The notes below the pieces were generated by a model, which saw only the letters and a program-made list of their open reading frames with translations, ran no database searches and was not told the origin of the DNA. Shown here in pieces: positions 34,950 through 45,884 of a DNA stretch of 64,000 nt (positions within the stretch are counted from its first letter, which is position 1; each line of letters starts with the position of its first letter). The position numbers and the translations under genes are program-made. The stretch spans positions 216,329,442 through 216,393,441 of the forward strand of contig NC_090450.1 in assembly GCF_031143425.1 (NCBI RefSeq), given 5' to 3'. The DNA is from Pleurodeles waltl. Taxonomy: Eukaryota > Chordata > Amphibia > Caudata > Salamandridae.

Positions 34950-34952
34950 CTA
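34950..34952 (-). promoter_or_regulatory. Amber codon at the gag-pol junction
   Basis: TAG followed directly by open pol in the same frame. This is the arrangement of gammaretroviruses that make Gag-Pol by stop-codon suppression. Downstream there is a small possible hairpin (GTAA, five G, TTAC) starting about 18 nt after the stop, but I cannot show a pseudoknot. Confidence 0.75.
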
Positions 34953-37301
34953 TTCAAAATGAAGACTTTCATTCCCTCCTTCAATATACTGATCCTCACT
35001 GTAATACTGTGTAGACCTAACATTTTGCTGATCAAAGTAATTTCCGGAATTTGGAGGAACAAAAGAACGCTGCCCTTGGGTTAACACACCTCGACCTCTA
35101 CCTCTATTTACTGACTGAGAACCACCACGACCTCGTGAAGCAGATGTTGTTCCATTACGCTGCAACAATGTCGGACAACTGTTCTTAAAATGACCTTCCT
35201 CCCTACAATAAGCACATTGATTGGGACCTAGCAAAGGTCTTGGAATGAATGGTTCAGGCTTTTGATACAACCTCTGAAACTGCGGAGGCGGTTGAAACTG
35301 AGGCTGAACATAACGAGGAGGATAAGCCTGTTGCAAGAGAACTTTAGTTTTTAATTCTTTCGTCTTTTTCTCTTGTTTTTCCCTTTCTTCTTTGTCTCTA
35401 TTTTCATAATATTGTGCAGTAGCCAATATCTGGGCGGAAGAAGAAACTGCCCATGAACTCTCGGAGTCTTTTAGCTTGTGTGATAGTTCAGGAAGCAAGT
35501 TATATACGAACTTATCCACAAATAATCGCTGTCCCCCTTCTGTAGCCATATCTTGACCACTGTGATCAATGAATGTCTCCTCGAATCGGGTAAAGAAATC
35601 GGAAACACTTTCATCTTTCTTTTGTTTACATGCTGCTAGCTTATCCCAATTAACTCTCAAAGCAGGCATCATTGTTTTCATTAATGTAATAATCCTACCA
35701 GGGAGTTCTGAGATCAAAGCGTCGGGCTTTGCACCACCTACTTGACCTCTATCTGCGGCAATAATAGCGTTCCAATCGCCGCCTAATTCTTGAGCGTGAT
35801 CCTCTCTACGAATTTTAGCCCATATTGTCTGTGGAACTACATTTCCCATCAACATGTCAATATCTGCTAGATTCATAGTACATGCATCAACTGTTTGCGA
35901 CAACTCTTTATAGTAACCAGCAGGATTTTTGCGTGGATCTGGTAGTGACTGTTTAAGTGCTAAAACTTCAGACCTTTTCCAGGGGACATGTATCCATATG
36001 CGCTGAAAATGCGCAGGAATAGCTGGATTAGCACCTGCTGCTGCAACTTCTTCCTTCCATATTGGAGAAACCTCTCTCATGGGATAGTTTTTCAGTGCTG
36101 TCCTAACTGAAGGATCAGAATCAGGAAAAGTCTGTGAGAACAATAGGGATCTGAAAGAAATAAGTGTTCTGACAGCGTTTTCAACCTTAGGACCCACAAT
36201 AAGTCCTTTGTCAAAGTCAGCCTGAACATCTAATAGATCCTGTGGGACCGAACCCAAATTCATATCCTCCCATTCTTTAGCGAGAGTATCGCACATAACT
36301 TTAAAAACATATCTCTGCGTAGGTGCATTCCATTGCAGAAAGGTGGACATAATATCAGACGTACTATATTGGGGACCCTTCTTGATCCATCTACAAGCAA
36401 GTGAGTCCAATTTTTCTCGCTCTTCGGAGTCTGGGAATTGACTACGAGACTGTCTTCGAGAAAAAGCTGGAGACACGTTTAAAGCTTCAAAGAAAGGTGA
36501 TAAGAGACCAGAGACAGTATCGGTAAATCGCTTACGCGTAGATGGAGAATTTGACATAAGGATAGGGGACAAGGTATTAGGTGAATTAACTAAAGGAGCA
36601 TTAGGAATTGCCAAAGGAGCAGAAGGCAAAGGAGTTAAAGGCAAAGCTGGCATAGGCAATACTTGAGGAGGCAAATGTGGAAAAGCTGGAGCAGGCGGAA
36701 GCACAAATGGCGGCTGAACAGGCTGTAACATCGGGGGTGCATTAGCACCTTGTACATAGGGCGGAGGCAATTTCAATAAGTGGGACATTAAGGAATCTTC
36801 CTCAAAATCTTTTCTTTTATCAAGGGAAGAGATAGGCAACGTCGGATAGCATTTATCTATTGCCATTCGATGCTGTCTGTCTGAAATTTCCATTGCATTA
36901 TCTATTTCATCATCTTTGAATTGCTGAGCAGCCTGTATAATCGTCATTCCCTGTGTTTTCCTATCTCGTTTCGCTTGTTTAATTTCTCTCTGTTTGGCTT
37001 CCTTACGCCAAAGGCGAAAAGAGTCAAACATTGCCGGCCGGGCTTTTCTTTTAAATAACGTTGCTTCTAAATTATCTAGCACATCAGTTTCGAAACTACC
37101 ATTTTCTGGCCATTTTAAAACACCATCTTTCTTTGTATATCGGGTCCATGTCTTATTAAAGGCAATAGGACCAACACCATGTTTAGAATAGAGCTCATAT
37201 GTGGGAGTTCCAACCGAAGGAATCGGACAGGAGTCCTCAAGCTGGGAGTCCCTATTACAACCAAAGCAACAAAGTTTTCCAAACTTAGTCAGACCAGACA
37301 T
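34950..37301 (-). CDS. gag: ERV2 Gag polyprotein
   Basis: 783 codons from ATG at 37299-37301, long for a gamma-like Gag. It starts MSGLTKFGKLCCFGC. There is no Gly at position 2, so N-myristoylation is not expected; the clustered cysteines could be lipidated instead (inference). A charged matrix-like region is followed by a PPPY late-domain motif (residues ~179-182), a long Pro/Leu-rich linker to about residue 250, and a capsid core (~300-620) with HVPWKRSEV. A lysine/glutamate coiled-coil stretch (~632-650), a Pro/Gln/Phe-rich segment, one zinc knuckle CX2CX4HX4C (35175-35216) and RGRG boxes follow. It ends at an amber codon in frame with pol. No disruption is visible. Confidence 0.95.
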   Translation of the reverse strand: MSGLTKFGKLCCFGCNRDSQLEDSCPIPSVGTPTYELYSKHGVGPIAFNKTWTRYTKKDGVLKWPENGSFETDVLDNLEATLFKRKARPAMFDSFRLWRKEAKQREIKQAKRDRKTQGMTIIQAAQQFKDDEIDNAMEISDRQHRMAIDKCYPTLPISSLDKRKDFEEDSLMSHLLKLPPPYVQGANAPPMLQPVQPPFVLPPAPAFPHLPPQVLPMPALPLTPLPSAPLAIPNAPLVNSPNTLSPILMSNSPSTRKRFTDTVSGLLSPFFEALNVSPAFSRRQSRSQFPDSEEREKLDSLACRWIKKGPQYSTSDIMSTFLQWNAPTQRYVFKVMCDTLAKEWEDMNLGSVPQDLLDVQADFDKGLIVGPKVENAVRTLISFRSLLFSQTFPDSDPSVRTALKNYPMREVSPIWKEEVAAAGANPAIPAHFQRIWIHVPWKRSEVLALKQSLPDPRKNPAGYYKELSQTVDACTMNLADIDMLMGNVVPQTIWAKIRREDHAQELGGDWNAIIAADRGQVGGAKPDALISELPGRIITLMKTMMPALRVNWDKLAACKQKKDESVSDFFTRFEETFIDHSGQDMATEGGQRLFVDKFVYNLLPELSHKLKDSESSWAVSSSAQILATAQYYENRDKEEREKQEKKTKELKTKVLLQQAYPPRYVQPQFQPPPQFQRLYQKPEPFIPRPLLGPNQCAYCREEGHFKNSCPTLLQRNGTTSASRGRGGSQSVNRGRGRGVLTQGQRSFVPPNSGNYFDQQNVRSTQYYSEDQYIEGGNESLHFE

Positions 37302-37722
37302 CTCACGATTTTTACTGGCTGTTCACAAACATCAAGGGGGTAAAACTTTCAGTTTACACAGCACAAATGCACTTACCCCTCGGCTTTGGCCACTGCAATG
37401 GCCAAATCTGAGGACCTAAGGACAAAACAAAGACCAAAATTTGTGGGCGCGACCCACCAAATACTTAACTAAGGATGTCTTCTTACACCAACAGAGGCCC
37501 GTCTATCGTCTCGCTTTACCATACATCATCAAAGAAAGGGCCAAGGCAGGGCGGCAGTCAGGGCAGCAGTCGTCAGTAGCCGTCAGGAAGGAGTAACCGC
37601 GCTGAAAAAGACCTTCGGACCACTTCGACATACAGGGGTCGCTTGACGTGGCTCGCGATTCCTCCAGAATTTTCTTGCGGGGTTCCTCACGACCTTCAGG
37701 CAGAACCGGTACCGCTGAAGCC
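37302..37722 (-). other. ERV2 leader with splice donor and likely packaging signal
   Basis: About 420 bases between primer site and gag. It is expected to hold the packaging signal, which I cannot delimit. The minus strand contains AGGGGTAAGT at 37371-37380, a full-consensus donor (GT at 37375-37376) about 70 nt before the gag ATG. It would serve the env mRNA. Confidence 0.7.
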
Positions 37723-37740
37723 GCCCCACGTTGGGCGCCA
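37723..37740 (-). other. ERV2 primer-binding site, tRNA-Lys1,2
   Basis: The minus strand reads TGGCGCCCAACGTGGGGC two bases after the 5' LTR. All 18 bases match the tRNA-Lys1,2 primer site as known from Mason-Pfizer and visna-type viruses (from memory). Confidence 0.95.
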
Positions 37741-37742
37741 GT

Positions 37743-38515
37743 TGAAGAACCAGAACCTTATGGGCCTGGCGGCGCAGGGTACGCCTGAAATCTCCTTGGA
37801 TTCACCTGCCTCAACTAACAGAGACACGGGACACTCTGTCAGGCGTAAAAGATCAGATTTTATTAGCTGCAGCTAGTACAGTTGTCCAAGAAGTACACAA
37901 GGTATGTTCTCAGGAGACTGCCACTTTACTTTGTGGCGCACAATCTTATATACCGTATAAAAACATTTATTAACTACATACACTCCCAGAACACATAGAA
38001 AGGAGCCAGTAAGAATGATGTAAAGATAGAGCAGAGTCAATAGAAATGTCGGAAAACAAGACAGAACAAAGTATCAAGTGACTTAAGGTTGCCTCCCCTC
38101 CAGCTGTGTTTGTCACCCCTCCCTTGAACTAATTCATTAACCGATCCACAACGAAGTTTGCATGTGGTGCGATAAGTTTGTGTGCGTTTGGAAGACAGTT
38201 GTGAAATGAGAGAATACTAGCAAAGGACAGCGAAGGCCAGACGATAAGATAAGATCGGCGGAGAATAGTGTGAGCCTACAGATAGTTGAAACAAGGATTA
38301 GAAAACCAGACAGGGATTAGTGTACTCGGTCAGACCTTAATACCAGTCTTGTAAAGATAGAGGCAGAAGGCTGTTTTGAACACCATGTTGCAGAATAAGC
38401 AGAAAAGGCAGAATGGACTTCGTTCGCTGTGCTGCCTGAGTGAAGGCAACATAAAATGGCGGCGGGCCACAAAATGGCGGGTCGATACGATCGTATTAAA
38501 AATCGAATTTCCTCA
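37743..38515 (-). repeat. ERV2 5' LTR (promoter copy)
   Basis: 773 bp, identical to the 3' copy, flanked by GCAC. On the minus strand U3 starts with TGAGGAAATTCG and carries two close CCGCCATTTT sites (38471-38480 and 38453-38462), matching the YY1 motif found in the upstream conserved region of gammaretroviral LTRs. TATATAAG lies at 37945-37952 and AATAAA at 37859-37864, about 85 nt apart, so R is short. Confidence 0.98.
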
Positions 38516-38777
38516 GCACAATGAGTGTTGCTGCCCATTAGTAGCATTTCATTTACAGGCCCTGGCAACATGTAGTACCATATACTAGAGACTTACAAGC
38601 AAATTAAGTGCACCTATCAGGTGTAGGCATATTTACCATGTTTAAAGGAGAGGGCACATGCACTTTATCACTGATTAGCAGGAAAAAATGCAGAGAGTAC
38701 TAAAAGCCAGCAAAATTGGGGTCAGCAAAGGGAGGCAAAAATCTGGGATGACCATGCAGAGAAGGTCAGGTCCAACA

Positions 38778-41700
38778 TGATCACAATCAAGCTAACAAAA
38801 CATGGACTGAAGTTGGAAAACATGGCTGCATACTGTGGGGATAATGCTAGTGTGAACTATAGGTGCCATTATTCTACGTTCCAGCTACTGAAGGAGCAAA
38901 TGAAGGCATTCTTCCAGCAAATTGTCTAGTCCTCATCCTAAAAACCTGGGCTCAACAAGCTATTATTTACCTCTCTACTGATGTGGCTTCATTTGTTTTC
39001 AAATTCTGTAATCTTTTCATTTCCTCAGCAAAATTAACAGCAGTGTCAAAATAGTGGTTTTTGTTTGTGGACCTAGAGGGGAAACCTTTGATTTGGCATG
39101 TCCCAACACAGTGGCTCATCATTTTACTAGCTTCAGTTGACTGTTGAAGTGCTGGCCAGCACAGAAACCCTATTTCCTACTCTTAGCCAAGAAAGGACAT
39201 CCAAAGTTGTATGGAATTTTCTAGGACTTGAATAGGGGAAGGCCACTATGTTCTAGGGTGAAATCTACCTTTTCTTTGTCCATGATATTTTATTCATTTT
39301 TAATACATCCAACCTGCAGCATGTAAATGATGAGCTTGGTGCCCCTGAAGTTCCAGGTATCTTCCATATTGCAAAACAATTTTAAGGACTTGCAGTCTGA
39401 TGACTTTAATTTGATATCCAGTGTGCAGAGTGATTTCTTTGCATTTTTAGAAGTGTTCTATAGTTTATTTGGAAAAATTGTTAGATTTTTTAGAGGGCAA
39501 ACACCTCTCAGTGCTGGAACCATTTTCCTTCAAGGAAATGTTAACCTTTCAGCAACTCTGCAAAGCTGCTGGTATGGTTAACCAGTAATCTTGTGTGCAG
39601 AAATGGCAGAATTTCTTTTCAAAACTACCATATAATATTCCCAACATTAAAATAAATGAAAATGTTGTTTGTACTTTCCTTGCCAGACAGTAATGCAACT
39701 ATAGAGAGAATTTGTTCTCAACTCAAACTCACCTAGACTAACAAACAAAATAAGTGTAATGTTGAGTTTGTTAAAGCAGGATTGCAGATCCAGATCAGCA
39801 TGAAACACTCATGCAGATAATTATTTGCTTTCTCTCCAGAATAGAGCTTCTGAGACCTGACTGTTTGGATAAAAAGTGCACATCCAAAAGCAAGAATTAA
39901 TGGTGCTACTTGGTAGGAGTCTATGTTCAACAAAAGAGTGCTGTTTATTGAACCAACATTCACGTCGAAAGGGCAGAATCCTGTGACAACTTGTCCCTAT
40001 ATCAGCAGTAAAAGATTCCTTAGTGTGCATGTTGGCTAGTATTTAAATATTTAAGTCTGTCCAGTTAAATATGAATGTGTATTTGATGTGGTTAACGTGT
40101 TATACAGACCAAAGAACATAACATTTTTTTTACTTGTACTTGTGTTAGTCTTCTAGTTACTTACGTAACATAATACTGCATGACTTCTGCCAATGTTTCT
40201 TTAAAATTTATCCTTTTAACTGAATTTTTATCCTTAATGTTGACCCTTGTCCTGAAATTTTCCATCCACTGCCCATAATTTCCCTCCATCCGAGGTAGTC
40301 ACTCTAATTGTGACCAACCTTCATGTGGTAGCAGAACTTTGATTTTAGTTTTTAGCTAGGAGGGTTCTGCATACTTTCATCTTATAATAAATTCAGATTG
40401 TGAGCCATATCTCTATCATAGGAAGGATTAGTGGGATGGGACCAATTGCCTAAGATTCAGCAAAGCTAGTCTTGGACTATGCGACTAGCATTAATTTTGT
40501 ATGGAATGCACTCAAAGGTCCACCTACTTGCACCTCCTAATGTTTAAAAGCAGATTGCATGCCATAACTTTGCAATGCAATGGGTTACAAGATGGGACCG
40601 AACCCCGGGAATCAGCAAGGTAGCCCAAGACATAATGACTATGCATGGGTGAAATTTAAATTGCATCAACGTGGTTCACAGGACAAAATTTCATGTAGAA
40701 GGATTTGCTGCAAGTCTGCCATTCGCAGTGAAAAGTTGCCACAAATGCAAAGGAAGAACAGTATATGTGCTCTTTTTGTTCATTGTGCTTTTGTTTTCTT
40801 GTGCAGTTTTTTTTACACAAAATGCATCCTTGTGCTGAGGTGTAGCGTGAAATTGTAACAACCAGCCTTAAAGTAGTTAGGGGTAGTCTAATTTTTTGCT
40901 GCAATGTCCCTGTATGGCCAGTGTTCTTGAATGAATGAGGTAGGCAAAGGCTCTGCTGTTCCAAAGAACACCAAGGCTGGAGTGTGCGATGTGCTCAACT
41001 AACACACTCTGCTGGCTGGAGCCGCATTCAGGTTTCTGAATTAGGAGTTGTCTGGGACAGAAATGTGCAACTATTGACTGCTATTGTTTTAGTTCAAATG
41101 CCTCTGGCTAGAGGTGGGAACAGAGGTAATGGGCATGGGAAGGGTAAAATGGGAGTAGACAGACAAAGGAACTTGGAAGGGAAATTAACGTATAGAGGCT
41201 TGTATGAAAAATACTTACCACAGGACAGAGAAAGGGTGAGTTAAGATTGAGCAAATTCAAAACCAACAAATTAGGGTTATGCTGCTGCCCTAGCCAAACG
41301 ATAGAAGTAGGGTAAGACTGCTATTGCTACATTGTCATTTTTTACCCTTGAAATGTCATTCACTACTAAAAATGAAAGTGTAAACTATTCTGGAAGGAAA
41401 TTCCAGAAGGTCAAGATGTTGTCTCATTTGGCAAGTTACATAGACCAAGGGGCTCTGGCATCTACAAAAAGTATTGGGTTGCCAAGAAAGGGTGAGGACA
41501 GCAAGGCAACACAATGCAAGCCGATTAACTCTTGCGCTGTCAGAGCAACAAACTACGCAGTGTTTTTTTCTCTCACATTTGCTTGTGCAAGGTGTCCCTC
41601 TAGCTGGTATCAGTGTTACAGCCTGACTAGGGCTCACCTGGCTGGTGTTAATCTGCTTCTGGGAGCCTGAGAGGGGCTTTGGACGTGAGCCCTTGATCAA

Positions 41701-42179
41701 ATTTTAATTCCCTGTGGCTCAATAGGATTAGGTGGAACCTAGAACCTGGCCCTTTTCATGTTTGTGTGATTTCTGCTCAGTTTGGCAACCTTGATTGCTC
41801 TTCCATAGCCTTCCTTCATAAAGTGTTTGTTCGGCAGTATTCATCATAAAATAAATACATAAAATGGTGCATGCATACTTTTGTTACCAATTCTCCTTCC
41901 TACCCTTTTGGTAATATTTTACTCATTCAACAAAATCGAATCAAAATGGAGACTTTTCTGATAAATAAAACAAGACCAAATTGCCAAAAATACAATCAGT
42001 AAAACCAGAGATATGCATTTTTAAATATTTTGGTAATAATAGTTCCAAAAAGCACAAAGCACAAACTGTGGATATCTGGTCACAAATTCACAAGTTCAAG
42101 AGGCCACGAGGGAGGCAGGCCAGCTACAGGGACCTTATTAGGTCAGCTGAACAAGGTACCTTAAATCCTAGTTAGCACA
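38778..42179. other. No gene recognised
   Basis: AT-rich sequence, 3.4 kb, with ORFs no longer than about 114 codons and no domain signature on either strand. No LTR or terminal inverted repeats were noticed. Confidence 0.4.
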
Positions 42180-44049
42180 GTGTTACAAGGATCCTCATCA
42201 AAGATGCGTCACGCAGCTGAAGCGATTCATTGGTTCTGAGGTGTGGCAAGGCTAGGATGTGAGGTCCTGCATCACCGTTGAGGATCCCATCGATGCGGGC
42301 TGGCAATGCAAACTGCATCAAAGATGCGTCAAGAAGTCGGGGTGATGCATTGGTTTTGAGGAGCTACGAGGCTGGGATGTGGAGTCTTGTATCATTGTCG
42401 AGGCTGCCAGCAACGAGGAATGGGAGAGCCTGTACTGAGGATGCATTGTGCAGCAGTAGTTCTAAAGAAGCTGTGGAGGCGATGTGGATCTTTGTGATGG
42501 GTCCAATCCATGCAGCAGCAGCAATGCATCAGTTCCACTCGAGGTTCTGCAACACAGCAGAGGAGATGTCAGATTTTTTGGATCCACAGAGTCTGGCAAA
42601 GCACATAGGCCAACTTTCAAGAGTCCAGGGGGTGGCCCTATTTAGCATGGTAGATTCACAGATGGCAGAGTCCTGGAGCTGGGGTTGAAGTTGGAGGAGA
42701 CGTCTGTCTCTGAGGCTCAAGTCAGGAGGCCAACCAACTGCCATTGGAGTCAATATGGGGTCTTGGGATCAACTGATGCAGGTCCAGGTCTTCTCACCCA
42801 GACAAGAGGGAAGCAGGTCCAGTCCTTCTCTCCCAGGCAAAAGGGCAGCAAGCAGCAGGTCAGCGCAGCAGGTCAGCAGTCCTTCAGAGAAGCAGTCCAG
42901 CACAATGACAGTCCAGTCAAAAGCTCAACAGTCCTACTTCTTGGCAGAGTATCCACAGGTCTAGAAGGGTACTGAAGGGTACTGAAGTTGGTGTTTGAGG
43001 TCCAGTATTTATAACCAGTTGAGCCTTTGAAATGGGATGAAGCTTTTAGAGTCAGGTCTTTGAAGTGCACAGGTATTGTGCCTTCCTGGCTCCAGACTAA
43101 CTACAGGGGCATGCAGCCCTTTGTGTAGAGGCAGGACACAGCCCATTCAAGGGTAAGTGGGGCGGGCCCAGTACCTCCCTCCTATCTTGCTATTGACAGC
43201 CCATCCAGGCAAGCCTTAGGTCTCTATTGTGTATGGCTGCAGAGGAGGAATACACAAAGCCTGACTGTCAACTACACCCAGGCATGTGACCCAGAGACAG
43301 GATACCGGCCTGAAATGGCTAAGGAAGGAAAATGCAAATTTTCTAAAAGAGGTATTGGCAAAATTGTAATTTAAAATCTTCCTTTTCATAAGTTAGGATT
43401 TTTCATTACAGCTCAAAATACCTCAAACATGACCTTGTTACCTGCTCCCATTTGGAAATTACAGCTTTTTCACATGTTATAAAGTGACTTGAATGCTCTC
43501 TTAAGAGAGAGGTAGGCTTTGCAGTAGTGAAAGGTGAATTTTATAGATTTTCACTACCAATACATGTAAAACTGAAAAGTGCATGTCCTACATTTTAAAT
43601 ATGTTGCACCCTGCTATCTTGGCTGTCTGGGGTCTACCCTAAGCATAACTTGTGTGTACTGCGAATGAATGTTTGGACCTAGCAAAGGTTTATTTTGCCA
43701 GTATCAGTTTAAGCTACACAGCAAGCTGCAATTGCAGGCCTGAGTCATATTTAAAGGGCTGCTTAAGTGGCGGGTACAATCACTGTTGTAGGGCCACTAA
43801 TAGAATTGAAATTCCAGGCCCTGGGTACAAATAATTCCACATTACTAGGGACTTAAAAGCAAATTAAATATGCAAATAAGGTATAAGCAAATTCTACCAT
43901 GTTTTAAGGAGAGAGCCCAAGCACCTTGGCACTGGTTAGTAGTGCTTAAATGTGCCAAGTCCTAAAAGCCAGTAAAAATTGGTTCTGAAAACAGGACGGG
44001 GAAGGCAAAAGGTTTGGTGATGACCCTGCAGAGAGGGCCAAGTCCAGCA
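42180..44049 (-). repeat. Antisense copy of the TGTT...TACA LTR-like repeat
   Basis: Read on the minus strand it begins TGCTGGACTTGGCCC, runs through the ATGTAGGACATGCAC-like segment and ends in the GATGCATC/GACGCATC-rich part, as in the copy at 129-2319. The distal end is truncated. An ORF of 136 codons at 42278-42688 falls wholly inside the repeat and is not a gene. Confidence 0.55.
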
Positions 44050-44810
44050 TCCCCCTTTACATTACCCCTGTGACTAGTAGCTTGTTAGTCCCTATTTTAA
44101 TTATAATTTGGCATCTACCTCTCACATGCCTCATTGTACCATCAGGCTCTTTGGTGGTTATCACATATGAAATGACAATACTTTAAATATACATATAACA
44201 CAACACCATTCCAACTATACACCCTACATGGTGTAGCTTACTATCCATGTGGGCAAGTGATTCGGTGTCACATACCGGGGTAGCAAGTGCTATACAAATA
44301 CAATAGCATACAAAACATACATTTTTCAATGATTCATTACAAGTTTTTTGATCAATAAGTTTCGAAAATAACTTATTGACAAATGTAGCCCCTCCCTACA
44401 ATTAGGATAATAGAAAATAATTAAAGCATATATCAGTCAGTCGGTCAGTCAAACAAAACCTTATTCAGCTGAGGCCATAAAAGCACAACAAAATATCATA
44501 AAATACATTTAAATTTCAGCATTTAAAAAGCAACTGTCAATAAAAGCAATTAAATTAATTATGCAGATAAGCCCTCACCTAAAACACCATAATACAAGCG
44601 AATGCAACATGAAATAGATGCTTACGACTCATACTTTTTCCGGATTCAAAAGGCTGATATAATGTAATTTAGAATGGAATAGCAAATTTGAGGGGTTGTT
44701 AAGCATTGCAAACAAATTAACCTCTCATTGTGACACCTCAAACTCGTATTGTGCTAAAGAGAGGCCAGGAAAGAGAGTCTAGGTTCAGAGTACAGAGTAC
44801 ACAACAACAT
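44050..44810. other. No recognisable feature
   Basis: AT-rich spacer between repeats; it contains a short CAGTCAGTCGGTCAGTCA simple-repeat stretch near 44.43 kb. No gene. Confidence 0.4.
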
Positions 44811-44813
44811 AAA

Positions 44814-45782
44814 GGCCCTCATTATAACCCTGGTGGTCGGTGTTAAAGAGGCAGTAATACTGCCAACAGGCCGGCGAAAAAAAAAATCGGATTTGGACCA
44901 TGGCGGCTACCGCCATCCAAAACCGCCACTTTAACACACCGACCACCAGGGTGGTAACGGCCACTGGGCTGGTGACTTCAGTCTCCAGCCTGGCAGCTGC
45001 CACAATCCCACCCTCGGGACTACGACCCGGCCTACCGCCATGGTTTTCGTGCCAAAATTACCGCCACTAAAACCATGGCAGTAGGCACTATCAGTGCCAG
45101 GGAATCCATTCCCTGGCACTGATAGGGGTCTCCCCTGCCCCACCCCTCCCCCTCCCCAGAGTCCTCCCCCACCCTCCCACTCCCTCTCCTGCCCCCCACA
45201 TATACACACCCACATGTGCACCCAGATACACACATGCACACAAGCATACCCACCACCACCCATGCATGAACACATACATACCCACACACCACAACATACC
45301 TTGTCACACACATGCATTCACAACACACAACACTCACAATCATTCATTCACTCATGCATCCTACGTGACTCAAACCTGCATGCACGCATACCAATACATA
45401 CACACACACACCCCACATACACACAACACCCCCCACATACACACAACACCCCCACCCCCTCTCCAGTCAGAGAACCCAACTTACCTGCTTTCAGGGGGTC
45501 CTCCGGCTGGAGATGGTCCGCGGCGCTGCTATCAGCAGCAGCGTCCTCCAGCAAAACACCGCCAGTCCGTATCATGGCTCATGATATGGTCAGCGGTGTT
45601 TTGCTGGCGTGGTGGTGCTGCTGTCAGCAGCGCCGTCTTACCGCTGCCTGCCACCATGACCGTCGGCAGTGTTCCAAAAGCATTCTGGCGGAATAGCGTC
45701 GGCGGTAGCCATGGTGGCGGTATGTTGGTGGCCGTCGCCGTGGCGGTAGGCGGTCAATACTGCCAATGTTGGAATGAAGGCC
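44814..45782. mobile_element. Non-autonomous Harbinger-like element with CA-rich core
   Basis: The left end is GGCCCTCATTATAACCCTGG. The right end in reverse complement begins GGCCTTCATTCCAACATTGG and both lead into GCCGCC-rich arms. AAA flanks both sides (44811-44813, 45783-45785), which would be a 3-bp duplication. An inner palindrome TCAGTGCCAGGGAATCC / ATTCCCTGGCACTGA is at 45090-45122. The centre (about 45.18-45.46 kb) is an expanded CA- and CCCA-rich tract, and the long ORFs through it (up to 233 codons) reflect that low complexity. There is no transposase. Confidence 0.65.
45180..45465. repeat. CA/CCCA-rich low-complexity tract
   Basis: Irregular runs of CACA, CCCACA, ACATAC and CCACCC over nearly 300 bp inside the Harbinger-like element. 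The 15-20-bp phrase CCCACATACACACAACACC occurs twice in tandem near 45.41-45.45 kb. Confidence 0.8.
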
Positions 45783-45884
45783 AAAGCGACTTGTGCATTG
45801 CGTGGCAATATTGTCACACAGGCAGGGCAGAAGAACCTGGTGCCATGACTCTGACGAGAGAAAAACAATCTTTCGATGCTGCAT

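Larger units (their letters stand above)
28660..38515 (-). mobile_element. ERV2: apparently intact class I endogenous retrovirus
   Basis: A 9,856-bp provirus on the minus strand. The two 773-bp LTRs are identical over their full length by direct comparison. Target duplication GCAC flanks it (28656-28659 and 38516-38519). Reading right to left: 5' LTR, tRNA-Lys1,2 primer site, leader with a consensus splice donor, gag (783 codons), amber codon, protease-RT-RNase H-integrase in the same frame, env, polypurine tract, 3' LTR. No frameshift or premature stop is visible in any of the three genes, and the catalytic motifs are all present. In-frame gag-pol with UAG, the integrase C-terminus and the Env CXXC / CX6CC pair fit gamma-like retroviruses. 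The lysine primer is unusual for that group. Confidence 0.96.
28080..38777 (-). repeat. Antisense LTR-like repeat split by ERV2
   Basis: Segments 28.08-28.66 kb and 38.52-38.78 kb are the antisense of the family at 129-2319. The right end, read on the minus strand, starts TGTTGGACCTGACC and runs into GGTCATCCC and TTTTTGCCTCCC, like the start of the other copy. The left end is truncated and I cannot place it exactly. ERV2 sits in the middle with a 4-bp duplication GCAC. Confidence 0.55.
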
